A stretch of DNA of 64,000 nucleotides, from positions 1 to 64,000 of the forward strand of contig PUDQ02000023.1 in assembly GCA_002964805.2 (NCBI GenBank), written 5' to 3'. Origin of the DNA: Trametes villosa. Its lineage: Eukaryota > Basidiomycota > Agaricomycetes > Polyporales > Polyporaceae. How positions within the stretch are numbered: position 1 is the first letter of the stretch; the number at the start of each line of letters is the position of its first letter. Below the pieces are notes generated by a model. The model made no database searches. It saw nothing but the letters and a program-made list of their open reading frames with translations, and was not told the DNA's origin. The translations under genes were made by a program, and so were the position numbers. Below, piece by piece: positions 11,661 through 21,411 of the stretch.

Positions 11661-11834
11661 GGGTGGGGGGAAGATGGTTCGATGATTTAATCCGTAGCCT
11701 CTGTATTTACATCCAGACTATCGAGCAGCGCGACCATCGGGCCCACATGAGGTACTATGCAGTACTACCATATGCGGAAGGAAGGTGGCTGAAGCCAAGG
11801 GCGCGAAGCCCGCCCCGTGGATGAGATATACATA

Positions 11835-11964
11835 CCATATCGGGTAGCTCGATGGTCTGGGAAGCCCCGCGGGTGGCGGGTAGACGGCGGGTCACCCCAT
11901 ACAGACCCGTACCCGTACCCGGGCGCCTAACCCGCGAAAACCCGCGGCTACCCGCCATACCCTT
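11835..11964. repeat. hAT 5' terminal region
   Basis: A C/G-rich block with repeated ACCCGTA/CGGGTA motifs ends ...CCATACCCTT. It matches the terminal bases of the copies ending at 6932 and 7384. The following 8 bp (11965-11972, GACGCTCG) would be the right-hand target duplication. Confidence 0.6.
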
Positions 11965-12066
11965 GACGCTCGCTAGGCCCGGGGCCGCAGGTTGCGACCC
12001 CTGTTGCTCCGAGGCTTGCTGCCCGGAGCTGCTGGCTTGCGTGTTGTCTTGCGGGGCGTCGTTCAT
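11965..12066 (-). pseudogene. 5' end of an unknown gene interrupted by the hAT element
   Basis: From ATG at 12066 a Gln/Ser/Pro-rich leader of about 34 residues runs into the hAT terminus at 11964 and then continues as nonsense frame into the element. A TTTAAG-like core promoter sits near 12147 on the minus strand. It may be the start of a host or element gene split by the insertion. The identity is unknown. Confidence 0.35.
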
Positions 12067-12313
12067 GGCGTGGGCGTCGTTGTTGGTGGTGGTGGTGAGG
12101 TGGCAGAGGTCGGTTATGACCCTGCACTCGCGAGGTCGCCGTCTTAAAGCGCCGGCGGAGTCCGAACGCGTCGGTGGCTGCCTCGCGCACGCGAGCCTGC
12201 ACGTGACGTACTACTTCACGGTCACGCGCTCTCTGCGCGTGCTCTGTCCTTCACCACGACTACTCAATCGGGTAGTCTTGATCACGAAGCGCATGTTGCG
12301 CTTCGTACATCCG
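12067..12313. other. Junction between hAT flank and retroelement 3' end
   Basis: This holds the presumed promoter of the interrupted gene and, from about 12,230, the tail of the retroelement after the pol stop. Short inverted repeats begin here and continue rightwards. No long terminal repeat was recognised. Confidence 0.4.
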
Positions 12314-15300
12314 CTATGTCTTGGCGGATGTTTTCTTGGGCAACGCGCGCCAAGATGACACGCCCATTAGACGACAATACTCGTCTAATGCTACGAGCTC
12401 CTTGCAGTGCTCGTAGGGTTCCCATGTATGGTCCCCCATCGTCCACCGCACGTGGAACTGGCACTTATTGCCATTCCACTCGTGGCCGATAATCTCTTCC
12501 ACCAACCATTCGGTGGAGTCTTCATTGCCGAAGTCGTAATACGACTTCGCCTCACGATGCGGAAATACCGCATCGTCGTTTGGCTCATAGCGTCGTAATA
12601 GCGACGCGTGGAACCGAGGGTGTATCCTTCGGTTCCGGAGTTCTTCTGGTAACTCCAGTACGTAGTTTGACGTACTGGGTATGCTCTCAATTATAGCATA
12701 CGGTCCGATGTATTTAGGCACGAGCTTTCGTGCCCGGCCCTTAGGTATCGACAAATTCTTTGTCGATAGATATACCTTGTCCCCGACCTCAAAGTCGGAT
12801 TCGGCTTGCCTATGCTTATTCGCATAGTGTGTCTGGCGCACTCGCGCCTCGATGATGGCATCATGCGCCATCTCCAAGTTCGCCTTGGCTCTGAGTGCGA
12901 ATTCTCGCACTCCTCGAAACGGAGTATCCGTTCCGATTCCGTTCATAGAACGCGGGAGGTACCCGTAGTTCAACTCGAACGGAGCGAACCCTGTGGTAGA
13001 ACTGACCGCAGAGTTGATAGCGAACTCCGCTATCGGTAGCTTCTCATACCAGTCCAACTGGTCAGGAGCTACCAGTGCACGGAGTATCTGCGACACTGAG
13101 CGTATACTACGCTCAGATAATCCATCCGTCTGTGGATGGAACGACGTGGACATAAGCAGCTTCGCCCCCATAAGGCGATGCAGCTCCTTCCAGAACTTGG
13201 AAGTGAACTTCGAGTCTCTATCAGAGACTATGGAGTCCGGTAGTCCGTGTAGACGGACTACTTCCCTGAAGTAGACCAGCGCCAGGTCTGACGCTGTGTC
13301 GGTTGTCTTGATGGGTATGAGGTGTACCATCGAGGTCAACCGACAGACTACAATCCATATGTAGTCGTATCCGTGCGAGGGCGGAAACGGACCGAAGAAA
13401 TCCATGGACATAGACGTCCATGGCACCGTAGGTATCGGTAGCGAGTGTAACAGCCCTATAGGGGGCTGTGTACTTATTTTCGTGGTGTGGCACACGCCGC
13501 ACGAAATGCAGAACTTGTCTACATCCTTGCGTAACGCGGGCCACCAAAACCACTTGCGCACGTACTCTGACGTGCGCTGAGGTCCAAGATGTCCAAGCGC
13601 GCTATGCGCTTGGTCTAACACGAGCTCCTGAAGGGCCCGTTTCCGATACAGACCACGAGGTATACACAATACCTCGTCGCCTTCACGGTTCTTGGTGTAT
13701 ATCACACCCTCGCGCATTACGAATGCGCGATGCTGAGTAGGCCGTTCCAGTATTTTCTGGAACGTCGGGTCATTAACATAACCTGACTTGACGGCTTTCA
13801 GGAAGCCGTCGTCTCCTTCTACCCAGACACGCAAAGAGGGACCCGCAGATAGCGAGTCCGACAGCGTCACATTGTCGCTGTCCGTGGTTGCTGCAGTCAC
13901 CGAGATAGGTGCGTGTGCAGCGTAACGAGCCGACTCTACGACTCGTTCCTCTATTGGTTCTTGCACGCGTGTAGCGTGCGCGTTATCTGTCTCTAGCTGC
14001 GCGAGTTTCCGCGCAGATCGACGCAACACTCGAGCTGCGCGTAGCTCGATGAGTCGGGAGAAGGGGAGATCATCCCCTTCAGGATCTAGCCGCAAATCGG
14101 CGTTAACATAGTCGAAATCTTCGGCTAGTTCCTCTATGTCGTCGTGTTCGAAGTAGCGGGACAAACAGTCCGCTACTTTGTTCAGTTTACCTGGAATATA
14201 GGTAATCGTCTTGTCGAACCTCGACAAGAATTCGTACCACCGTATCTGACGGTGGTTAGGACGCTCGAGTCCCTCAAGGAACTCGAGAGCTCTATGGTCA
14301 GTGACTATATTGAGCTTTCGTCCTATGAGCTTGTCCTCCCACTTGAACAAGCCTTCCATGATGGCTAGAGCTTCTTGCTCGTAGGTTCGATACGCCCGTT
14401 GTGCGGACGTAAATTTCTTCGACAGGAACCCGGCTGGCCTGCAAGTTTGCCAGTCGGGTCCTTGCCCGTATAACGCTCCGAGTCCATACACGGACGCATC
14501 ACAGATCAACCAAATGGGATCTGTGGAAGCCGGATCTATCGGCTTCAGTATGGGCACCTTACACGCGAGTGCTTTGATAGATTCAAAGCACTTGTCGTGC
14601 AGTGCGCGCCATACGAACGGACGGTCGTTATGGACCATGTCCGATAACGGCGATGTGTACGCCGTTACATCTGGCATAAAATGTGCCAGATAGTTTACTA
14701 GCCCGAGGAACCGCTGCACCTCGTTATACGAGCGAGGTGTTCGCCAGTTCCTGATACGGCTCATCTTGTCCGTATCGGCGTGTAGTCCCTTGTCATCTAT
14801 TCGGTGACCGAGACAATCCAAGTCTTTGGAGTATAAGTCGCACTTGCTGCGGCTTAGGAAAAGCTTCGCCTCTCGAAGCTTTTCGAACACTATCCTTAAG
14901 TGTTCTTCGTGCTCCTCCTTGGAGTCCGAAAATACGAAAATGTCGTCCAAATAGACATGGACGAACCTTCCGATACAGTCACGGAATATGGCTGTCATTA
15001 GACGTTGGAATGTGGACGGGGCGTTGGTGTCGCCCTGTTGCATGACCTCGCTCACGAACGTCCCGTAAGGCGTCGCGAACGCGGTCTTCCACACGTCCTC
15101 CGCAACTATGCGGATCTGTTCGTAGGCGTCGGACAGATCAATCTTCGAGCGATACTTCGCTCGAGCAACGTCCATCCGGATCTGGTCTTGATCCGGAAAC
15201 GGTGTCAGGTCGTGCACCGTGTTCTGGTTTCGTTGTCGCGCATCGAGTACGGTGCGCAGCTTGCCATTCTTCTTGGCAACGCACAGCAGAGGCGCTGCTT

Positions 15301-15859
15301 GCGTGACCGTTACCGGTCGCCACCAGCCTGCCTTCACATAGCGATTGATTTTCGCTATGAGCTCTGGCTTCACCACGTCCGCGCAACGTGGGAGATGATA
15401 GCGATATTTCTTCGCTTCATCGATGAGCGGAATGTGGTGATTGATCTCCCGGAACGGCGGGAGATGCTCCGGCGCAGGACGCATAATGTCCTCGGTGGCC
15501 GCATACCAGCGGTCACGAAGAGCTTTCAGCTCCTCCTCTTCCTCGTCTATGACGAACCCAGCGTGGGTTTGTCGGATCTGTTCGTCTTCCCACTGCTCCT
15601 TGGCTATCTTGTCCAAGAGCTCGTTGATGCCGTATGGGTCCTCGTACCCATACTTGTCCCTTCTAGGACCTCGCGACGAATGCATCGTCGGAATGAATTT
15701 TTCGCCAATGTTCGGCGGCGAGCTATCTTTGGCTCGCCCTTGGTGTCGTTCAGGAATCTTAACAGTTTCTACACCGTTCCCTCCCCCTCCTGACGACCCT
15801 CCGGACTTGTCGTAACGAGAGTGGGGAGGTTCCACTCTTGTGGAACTCGCTACGTTGTC
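12314..15859 (-). CDS. pol: Ty3/gypsy Pol: RT, RNase H, integrase, chromodomain
   Basis: A continuous frame of about 1,180 codons lies downstream of an in-frame UAG at 15860-15862. Reverse transcriptase motifs are visible (LRTVLDARQRN, VYLDDIFVFS with the catalytic YLDD), then RNase H (WLICDASVYGLGA, EGLFKWEDK, VTDHRALEF). The integrase has an HHCC zinc site (HSALGH ... CISCGVC) and DDE residues in SMDFFGPF, SDRDSKF and HPQTDGLSER. A C-terminal chromodomain (EWLVEEIIGHEW ... VRWTMGDHTWEP) is expected to steer integration to marked chromatin. All key residues look intact, so the protein was functional recently. Without an obvious start codon, expression presumably depended on readthrough or processing from gag-pol. 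Confidence 0.9.
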   Translation of the reverse strand, partial: DNVASSTRVEPPHSRYDKSGGSSGGGGNGVETVKIPERHQGRAKDSSPPNIGEKFIPTMHSSRGPRRDKYGYEDPYGINELLDKIAKEQWEDEQIRQTHAGFVIDEEEEELKALRDRWYAATEDIMRPAPEHLPPFREINHHIPLIDEAKKYRYHLPRCADVVKPELIAKINRYVKAGWWRPVTVTQAAPLLCVAKKNGKLRTVLDARQRNQNTVHDLTPFPDQDQIRMDVARAKYRSKIDLSDAYEQIRIVAEDVWKTAFATPYGTFVSEVMQQGDTNAPSTFQRLMTAIFRDCIGRFVHVYLDDIFVFSDSKEEHEEHLRIVFEKLREAKLFLSRSKCDLYSKDLDCLGHRIDDKGLHADTDKMSRIRNWRTPRSYNEVQRFLGLVNYLAHFMPDVTAYTSPLSDMVHNDRPFVWRALHDKCFESIKALACKVPILKPIDPASTDPIWLICDASVYGLGALYGQGPDWQTCRPAGFLSKKFTSAQRAYRTYEQEALAIMEGLFKWEDKLIGRKLNIVTDHRALEFLEGLERPNHRQIRWYEFLSRFDKTITYIPGKLNKVADCLSRYFEHDDIEELAEDFDYVNADLRLDPEGDDLPFSRLIELRAARVLRRSARKLAQLETDNAHATRVQEPIEERVVESARYAAHAPISVTAATTDSDNVTLSDSLSAGPSLRVWVEGDDGFLKAVKSGYVNDPTFQKILERPTQHRAFVMREGVIYTKNREGDEVLCIPRGLYRKRALQELVLDQAHSALGHLGPQRTSEYVRKWFWWPALRKDVDKFCISCGVCHTTKISTQPPIGLLHSLPIPTVPWTSMSMDFFGPFPPSHGYDYIWIVVCRLTSMVHLIPIKTTDTASDLALVYFREVVRLHGLPDSIVSDRDSKFTSKFWKELHRLMGAKLLMSTSFHPQTDGLSERSIRSVSQILRALVAPDQLDWYEKLPIAEFAINSAVSSTTGFAPFELNYGYLPRSMNGIGTDTPFRGVREFALRAKANLEMAHDAIIEARVRQTHYANKHRQAESDFEVGDKVYLSTKNLSIPKGRARKLVPKYIGPYAIIESIPSTSNYVLELPEELRNRRIHPRFHASLLRRYEPNDDAVFPHREAKSYYDFGNEDSTEWLVEEIIGHEWNGNKCQFHVRWTMGDHTWEPYEHCKELVALDEYCRLMGVSSWRALPKKTSAKT

Positions 15860-15862
15860 CTA
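15860..15862 (-). other. In-frame UAG between gag-protease and pol
   Basis: If the 40-bp duplication upstream is discounted, the gag-protease frame and the pol frame are the same and only this TAG separates them, in the context CAG-TAG-GAC. It could be a programmed readthrough stop or a simple C-to-T inactivation of CAG. Confidence 0.6.
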
Positions 15863-15941
15863 CTGCTTAGGTTTAGCAGTACCTTCGAATTGGAATCGAG
15901 GAACCCATTTCTTGGGTTCGGGTTTCGCAGTCGTCGAAACC

Positions 15942-17860
15942 TCAGGATCGAACAACGGCAAACTTTTGCCGTTGATTACTACCGTACCTGCACGGAAGTC
16001 TAGGATTACTCCATGCTTCTACCGTACCTGCACGGAAGTCTAGGATTACTCCATGCTTCCTGCAGAAGGTAGTTCCCAACACGACATCGTACTTATCGAT
16101 GTCTACTACGTCAAAGTATTGCGTAGTATTCACAGAGCCCACCTTGAGCTCTGCTTGCGCACCATAATTGATGCGCGTCTTGCTGCCCTTGGTTCCCAAT
16201 TGCAGCCCTACAGGCTGCGCCAGATCGATACGATCTGCGCGACTCAGATACGCCAACTCTGGCGTAATCGAATCGGTCGTGCAGCCCGAGTCGAATAAGG
16301 CCAGAGCTGTGACCTTATTGATTGTAATCTCAGCGCATAGTGTGCGCTGGGCCTGGAGCGTGCGCACAGGTTGCGCCGCGGGATCGTCTATACGACGTAT
16401 CTTGTTGTCGTATAACCAGGCCTGCTTGTACCCTCGCGTGGGTGCAACCGCCATGGTGTGTAACCGAAGAGGCTCAGGTTCGGCCTCTTCCAGCGGTGCA
16501 ATACGCATCGCGATGAAGTATTCATCTGCATCTCCCTCTCCAGGAGATGCGTAATGATCCTCGTCAGGATCATACTGAGATCCTTCCAGACCATAGTCTG
16601 ACAACGGATATTCTCCGTTATCGTCTGGGCTATCCGCAAGAGCCTCGGGTTCAGGCTCTTGATCCTCGGGACGAGTTGCCGTGTTGTCGTCGGCAACGTC
16701 TTGTTGTGTAGACGGCTCGTTGCCGTCGTCCGACGTGTCGTCGATGACACGCTGAGCGAACATCCGCTGTACTGTAGCGGATTTCTTCCCGTAGTTGGGA
16801 CATTTCGCGTCGCTCGCGAAGTGGCCTATTTGACCACAGGAATAGCACTTAAGAGGTGCTTTCTGAGTCTTATCAATCCGCGCAGTTGACGCGGATTGCT
16901 GCACCGCGCCAGGCTGACGCGGTACCGAACCACCTCGCACGTCTGTCGAAGGGCGTTTAAAGCCAGTAGTAGCTTTATGTATCGTAATATTATTACTACG
17001 GGAAGCCGAAGCCGTTGGCTTCCTAAGTACATTACGCACTCCTCGTTGCGGGCGTGCCTCTACCGTCGGCTTAGCACCGGTGTTCGGTATAGTATGTGCT
17101 CGCGAAGGTTCGCGAGCTAACTTCCGAAGCCGCATAGCGCGCGACTTCTGCTCAATATCTTGAGCCACTTGGTACAATTGTGCCAAGTCGTGTTCTTGAG
17201 GAGACATACCGTTAACAACGGTAAGTAGGTACTCGATGTCTTCGGGTAACGCCTCAATGAACTTCCTACGCAATTGGAAGGGCGTAGGCTTTTCCCACAT
17301 CCTTTCGGATATGTACAGCAGCTTCTCATATAAAGCTGCAACCCCTCCGTCACTGGAGCGGTAAACTAGCGAAGCATACTGTTGCTCCGCAAGTAGGTTC
17401 AAATCCTTATGGATGAACCTACGATAGAGTGCTATAACAGTCTCCTCGAATATCCAGTCGCGCTTATCGCGCGACGGAGACTGTATAGTGTTGTAGAACC
17501 ACGTAGCGGCATCACCGCTAAGTGCAGTGCCCAATATTCGGACACGGTCACGGTCCATCCTAGGACCCGTGATCCTCAACGTGTTGAAGTACTCGAGGAG
17601 GCCTCGCAGCCATACCTCGAGTGCATCGAGATCGTCCTTCCCCTCGTACGTCTTGGGTGGCGCAAGTTTCGCCACCTTCAAGTACGCAGGGGGATCACCC
17701 TCTGGAGGTGATCCAACCATCTCATCTATCATCCGTACGAGACGGCTGATCGTTACACCATCACGAGGCCCTACTACAGGCCCCGTGTATGCCAGCGGTT
17801 CCGTAGCTTCCGCTGGCTGCATAGGAGGTAATCCTCCGTAGTCAGCTGCTGTTGTAGAGT
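15942..17860 (-). pseudogene. gag: Gag C-terminal part and aspartic protease, frameshifted
   Basis: This is the downstream part of the gag polyprotein. It has a capsid-like region (WLRGLLEYFNTLRI, GDAATWFYN), then a zinc knuckle CYSCGQIGHFASDAKC with six rather than the usual four residues before the last Cys. A basic/acidic linker follows, then a retropepsin motif ALFDSGCTTDS. A tandem 40-bp duplication (period 40 bp, 15979-16058) shifts the frame and ends the protein at 15942. Upstream, the frame runs open to the edge of the inserted element at 17861. The N-terminal half of gag is at 20029-21140. Confidence 0.75.
15979..16058. repeat. 40-bp tandem duplication in the protease/pol junction
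   Basis: Two perfect 40-bp copies lie end to end. Because 40 is not a multiple of three, the duplication shifts gag-protease out of frame with the downstream sequence. It looks like a recent slippage or template-switch product. Confidence 0.9.
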
Positions 17861-18468
17861 TGATACATCAGGAACCGGTAAGTCCTGTGGGACGCCATAC
17901 AAATATAACCGGCTATAAGCGAACCCCCCCGGGGCTTCCGGGATCAGTGATGGCTCCTGCCTTATAGGGTAGGCAGCCTCCGGGAGGCCTGCTATCTCCC
18001 CAGAGATAGCAGATGTGGCTAATCTGGAGAGATAGCAGCCTTATCTCTCCTGATTAGCCACATCTGTTATCTCCCGGGCCTCCCTCCCTTCCCGGTGGCC
18101 CCGGAGCGCGGGCGCTTATTTCCCGTTTAGGTCGGCAGGATGGGGGGTGTTCCCCCCTCAATAGATAGCTCATTTCCCTACCGTTTGGGCTGAAAGGAGG
18201 CTCATTCTGTTCGCATTTTTAGGGCGAATACAATGGTGGTTTGATCTCGGCGATTGGGCCATGTACAAGCCCGCTAGTATGTAGCACTGATCTGCCCTTA
18301 CAGGACTGGTAAATAGGCGATATCTCGCCCATTTCCTCGCGCGCCGCCACGGTAGAAGCACCCCCGGAATGGGGGCGTCGATGCGCACCTAACGAGCCCT
18401 TACGCGCAAGAATCCGACCGCGGGGGGCCGAGCTGTGTAGGTGCCTCCTGGGAGGAGGTGCCCCAGCT
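17861..18468. repeat. Left 608-bp terminal inverted repeat
   Basis: Reverse complement of 19421-20028. It contains nested small palindromes, e.g. 17991-17998/18003-18010. Confidence 0.85.
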
Positions 18469-19420
18469 CTACCTCGAGTATCTGTGGGCGGATCCGGCCG
18501 GGGAAGGGCCTAAAATACTCATGCTACGTATGGCAAGGCAGGAAACCCATTCTGCGCACGCCCAGCGAGGTCTACCCAATTGGAGAGGGCAGACAGTACC
18601 TACCTAGTAGTCAGCTCCCTCGCTCGATTCAGTGCTCCCCCATGCTTCCAGACGGGCGCTGTCTTATGCCGTAGGTGTATACCATACTGTACTATAGATC
18701 TCTCAATTTTCAGATCCATGCGCAACATACTGTAAAAGATATTGAGCTCGCGCTTTCTGAGGATATTCAGCCTCCTGAATATCCTCCTGGGGGCGTATCG
18801 CGCTCGCGAGGGCGCCGTCGGGTCCGTGTATAAAATACCTACGAAGCGCAAAAAAAAGCATGTGAATTGGTGGAGAACTGAGCGAGAAATTAGAGTAACA
18901 CTGTCCCAGAGACAGAAGTGAGACGCGTCTCACTCTGCTCACAAGCAGTGCCACTCGAGAATTCACTTGAGTGGCTGTCTGTAGACTATAAAATGCATAT
19001 CTCTGTCAGTTCTCCACCATTTTCCGCAAACTCACCTGCGTTCTGCTCGTGTTTGCTGCCCCGTTTGAGGTAGGTACTGTTTACCCTGCCAGGGGTAGGC
19101 GATCTGCCCCCAGAATGAGCTGCGTTCTTAAACTGATAAGCAATTTTATAGCTTGCGCACGGCGCGATAAGGAAGATGAAGGTACACCTAACTACACGCA
19201 TTCCACAGCTCTCAGGATCAAAAGAGATCTGGGGAAACGGTAAGAAACTGAGCTTTGTATGTACTATTTACTGTAGGTGTCTCAGAAAGCGTCTCATGAG
19301 GCATTCCTGCCTCTTATACGAGACTGAGGGCTGAGTGCTGGGCCTGCCTATCTACTATGCTATTACAGCTACTGTATAAGCCCTTCCTCACTCAAATCCG
19401 TCCATAGATGGTTGAGATAC

Positions 19421-20028
19421 AGCTGGGGCACCTCCTCCCAGGAGGCACCTACACAGCTCGGCCCCCCGCGGTCGGATTCTTGCGCGTAAGGGCTCGTTAG
19501 GTGCGCATCGACGCCCCCATTCCGGGGGTGCTTCTACCGTGGCGGCGCGCGAGGAAATGGGCGAGATATCGCCTATTTACCAGTCCTGTAAGGGCAGATC
19601 AGTGCTACATACTAGCGGGCTTGTACATGGCCCAATCGCCGAGATCAAACCACCATTGTATTCGCCCTAAAAATGCGAACAGAATGAGCCTCCTTTCAGC
19701 CCAAACGGTAGGGAAATGAGCTATCTATTGAGGGGGGAACACCCCCCATCCTGCCGACCTAAACGGGAAATAAGCGCCCGCGCTCCGGGGCCACCGGGAA
19801 GGGAGGGAGGCCCGGGAGATAACAGATGTGGCTAATCAGGAGAGATAAGGCTGCTATCTCTCCAGATTAGCCACATCTGCTATCTCTGGGGAGATAGCAG
19901 GCCTCCCGGAGGCTGCCTACCCTATAAGGCAGGAGCCATCACTGATCCCGGAAGCCCCGGGGGGGTTCGCTTATAGCCGGTTATATTTGTATGGCGTCCC
20001 ACAGGACTTACCGGTTCCTGATGTATCA
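19421..20028. repeat. Right 608-bp terminal inverted repeat
   Basis: Reverse complement of 17861-18468. It ends ...CCTGATGTATCA directly beside the gag N-terminal frame. Confidence 0.85.
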
Positions 20029-21140
20029 TTTCTACACCAGATGGTGCCGTAGTATGCAGACGCTCCCATTGAACGTCGAGGGTGTTTCCAGTCCCATAGT
20101 CCAGGCGGCCGTTCTTGACGGTACGCGGGTCCTTGGGACGCAGACATAGGCTCAGCGGGATAATCGCTGGGCGAGGATGGACTTGGCTGCGCGACGTGCG
20201 CAGCCCTAGTCGAGCCTTGCGGATGATCGAATGCCACGTTCCGAGTAGGAACGGCGTTCTGTGCATCGCCAGTTCGACGGTTTGATGAGGACGGCGGCAG
20301 TTGCGCCGTCGTGTGCGGTGGATCATACAGCCCCGCACGACTCAGTCGTTCAATCCGGCCAGCTACGATACGCTGGCGAGGATCCAACAGTGCATCCTCT
20401 ACTTCGCGATCATCCGCGAAGTTCTCCAGTTGCGGATCAGCAGTTGACCTGATATGTGTGTCTATGGTTGCCCTTGTCATAGGCAACTCGTCGCTTTCAT
20501 CCTCACCAGCCACGATAGGCTGATGAATGTGGTGCCCTGCATCGGCATCCTCACTTACCGCTATAGCGCGAGCGGTAAGGTCCTCCTCGTCCTCTTCGTC
20601 CATTAGGTCACCTAGACCTAATTCCGCTAATGCGGAATGCAGAGCGAGGTTCGTCTCGTTTTCTGCCTCGAGTATCTGCTTCTGCAGCAGACGGAATCGT
20701 TTCTTCGATTCCCGAACTACCATGCGCAACGGCGCAAGGTTCAGTGCCGGTGCCGCCGACACTGACGAGCTCGCAGCCAACTGCTGCGAGCGTCCCTCAC
20801 GCAGATCCTGCCAGTCTTGCCCAATGTTGGCAAGACTCCGACTGTTAAGCGAGCTCGCAGCGGAGCCTGATCGTCGTGACGGGCCTGCTTGGTCTGAAGC
20901 CGGTCGTCCAGCATGCACGCTGGCAGTCGCACGACCCCTAGTAGGGTTCGTGGTATCGTCTAAGCCGCCGGATACCACTGATTGTGGTATCGAGGGTCCA
21001 CCCTCGCCCTCTGTAGATCGAGGGAGTGACGTGGCGGGTTGACCCGCGCCGAACTCAGCGCGGGGGGTTTGGTTCGAGGTAGAAGTCGAGGCCCGCGGGG
21101 TTCGCGGGTTCGTGGGGTTGTTTGAGCTGTGGTGGCTCAT
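20029..21140 (-). pseudogene. gag: Gag N-terminal part, cut off by the inserted element
   Basis: From ATG at 21140, about 370 codons encode a Ser/Thr/Pro-rich leader, a helical middle (ESKKRFRLLQKQILEAENE) and an acidic stretch (DEEDEEDL). The frame then reaches the boundary of the 2.17-kb element at 20028 and stops inside it at 19971. The gag sequence resumes on the other side of the insertion at 17860, so this is the first half of one split gene. The short-inverted-repeat texture is present, for example arms 20602-20608/20616-20622 and 20621-20627/20632-20638. Confidence 0.7.
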
Positions 21141-21411
21141 TCTTGGGGATGCGGATGGGGGTTGCTAGGGGATTAGAGTTCGATGACGTGGTTGCACGTC
21201 GAGCCCCAAATCGGGCGATTCTAACACGGTAAGAGTAAAAAAGTGTAAAACTCACGGGTGTCGGGCACTTCTGATGCCCGCAGTCTCCAAGTACTCTGGT
21301 CCGGGCTCTATTAGGGCTCGGCGTACTCGGGAGATGGTGGGGCAGTTGTAGAAGGCTGCCCTCACCAGACGCGCGGGCTCCGAATACCCGCGCGTCGTAC
21401 GCGTCTATCTA
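21141..21411 (-). other. Gag leader region with a possible intron
   Basis: The minus strand holds a short frame reading FYNCPTISRVRRALIEPGPEY, ending at a GTGAGT...TTAG segment (about 21225-21256), then the leader before the gag ATG. It may be an upstream exon or the leader of the retroelement. No clear primer-binding site or LTR end was identified. Confidence 0.3.

Larger units (their letters stand above)
7385..11964 (-). mobile_element. hAT (Ac-like) DNA transposon, rearranged at its 3' end
   Basis: Read on the minus strand, the order is the 5' terminus (AAGGGTATGG at 11964), the transposase, and the accessory gene broken at 7385. The matching 3' terminus (TAGGGTATGG) survives only in the repeat block at 6932 and 7384. 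Shared terminal bases and subterminal CGGGT motifs at both ends define the element. A target duplication at the right end cannot be confirmed because the original left flank is gone. Confidence 0.65.
17861..20028. mobile_element. 2,168-bp element with 608-bp terminal inverted repeats, no transposase
   Basis: The arms 17861-18468 and 19421-20028 are reverse complements with constant offset (i + j = 37889) and no indel seen. Both ends start TGATACATCAGG. The 952-bp centre (18469-19420) has only short, unconvincing open frames. The insertion splits the retroelement gag. The arms contain further hairpins, for example 18011-18024/18052-18065 with a 14-bp stem. This is a foldback-like or MULE-like non-autonomous element by structure. 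No clear direct target duplication was seen: the flanks TGTAGA and TCTACA are inverted, so the true ends may extend to 17853 and 20036. Confidence 0.7.

Noticed and set aside
17861..20028. The large inverted repeats as LTRs of two opposed retroelements
   Set aside because: LTRs are direct repeats. The gag frame continues on both sides of this block, so it is an insertion into one element.
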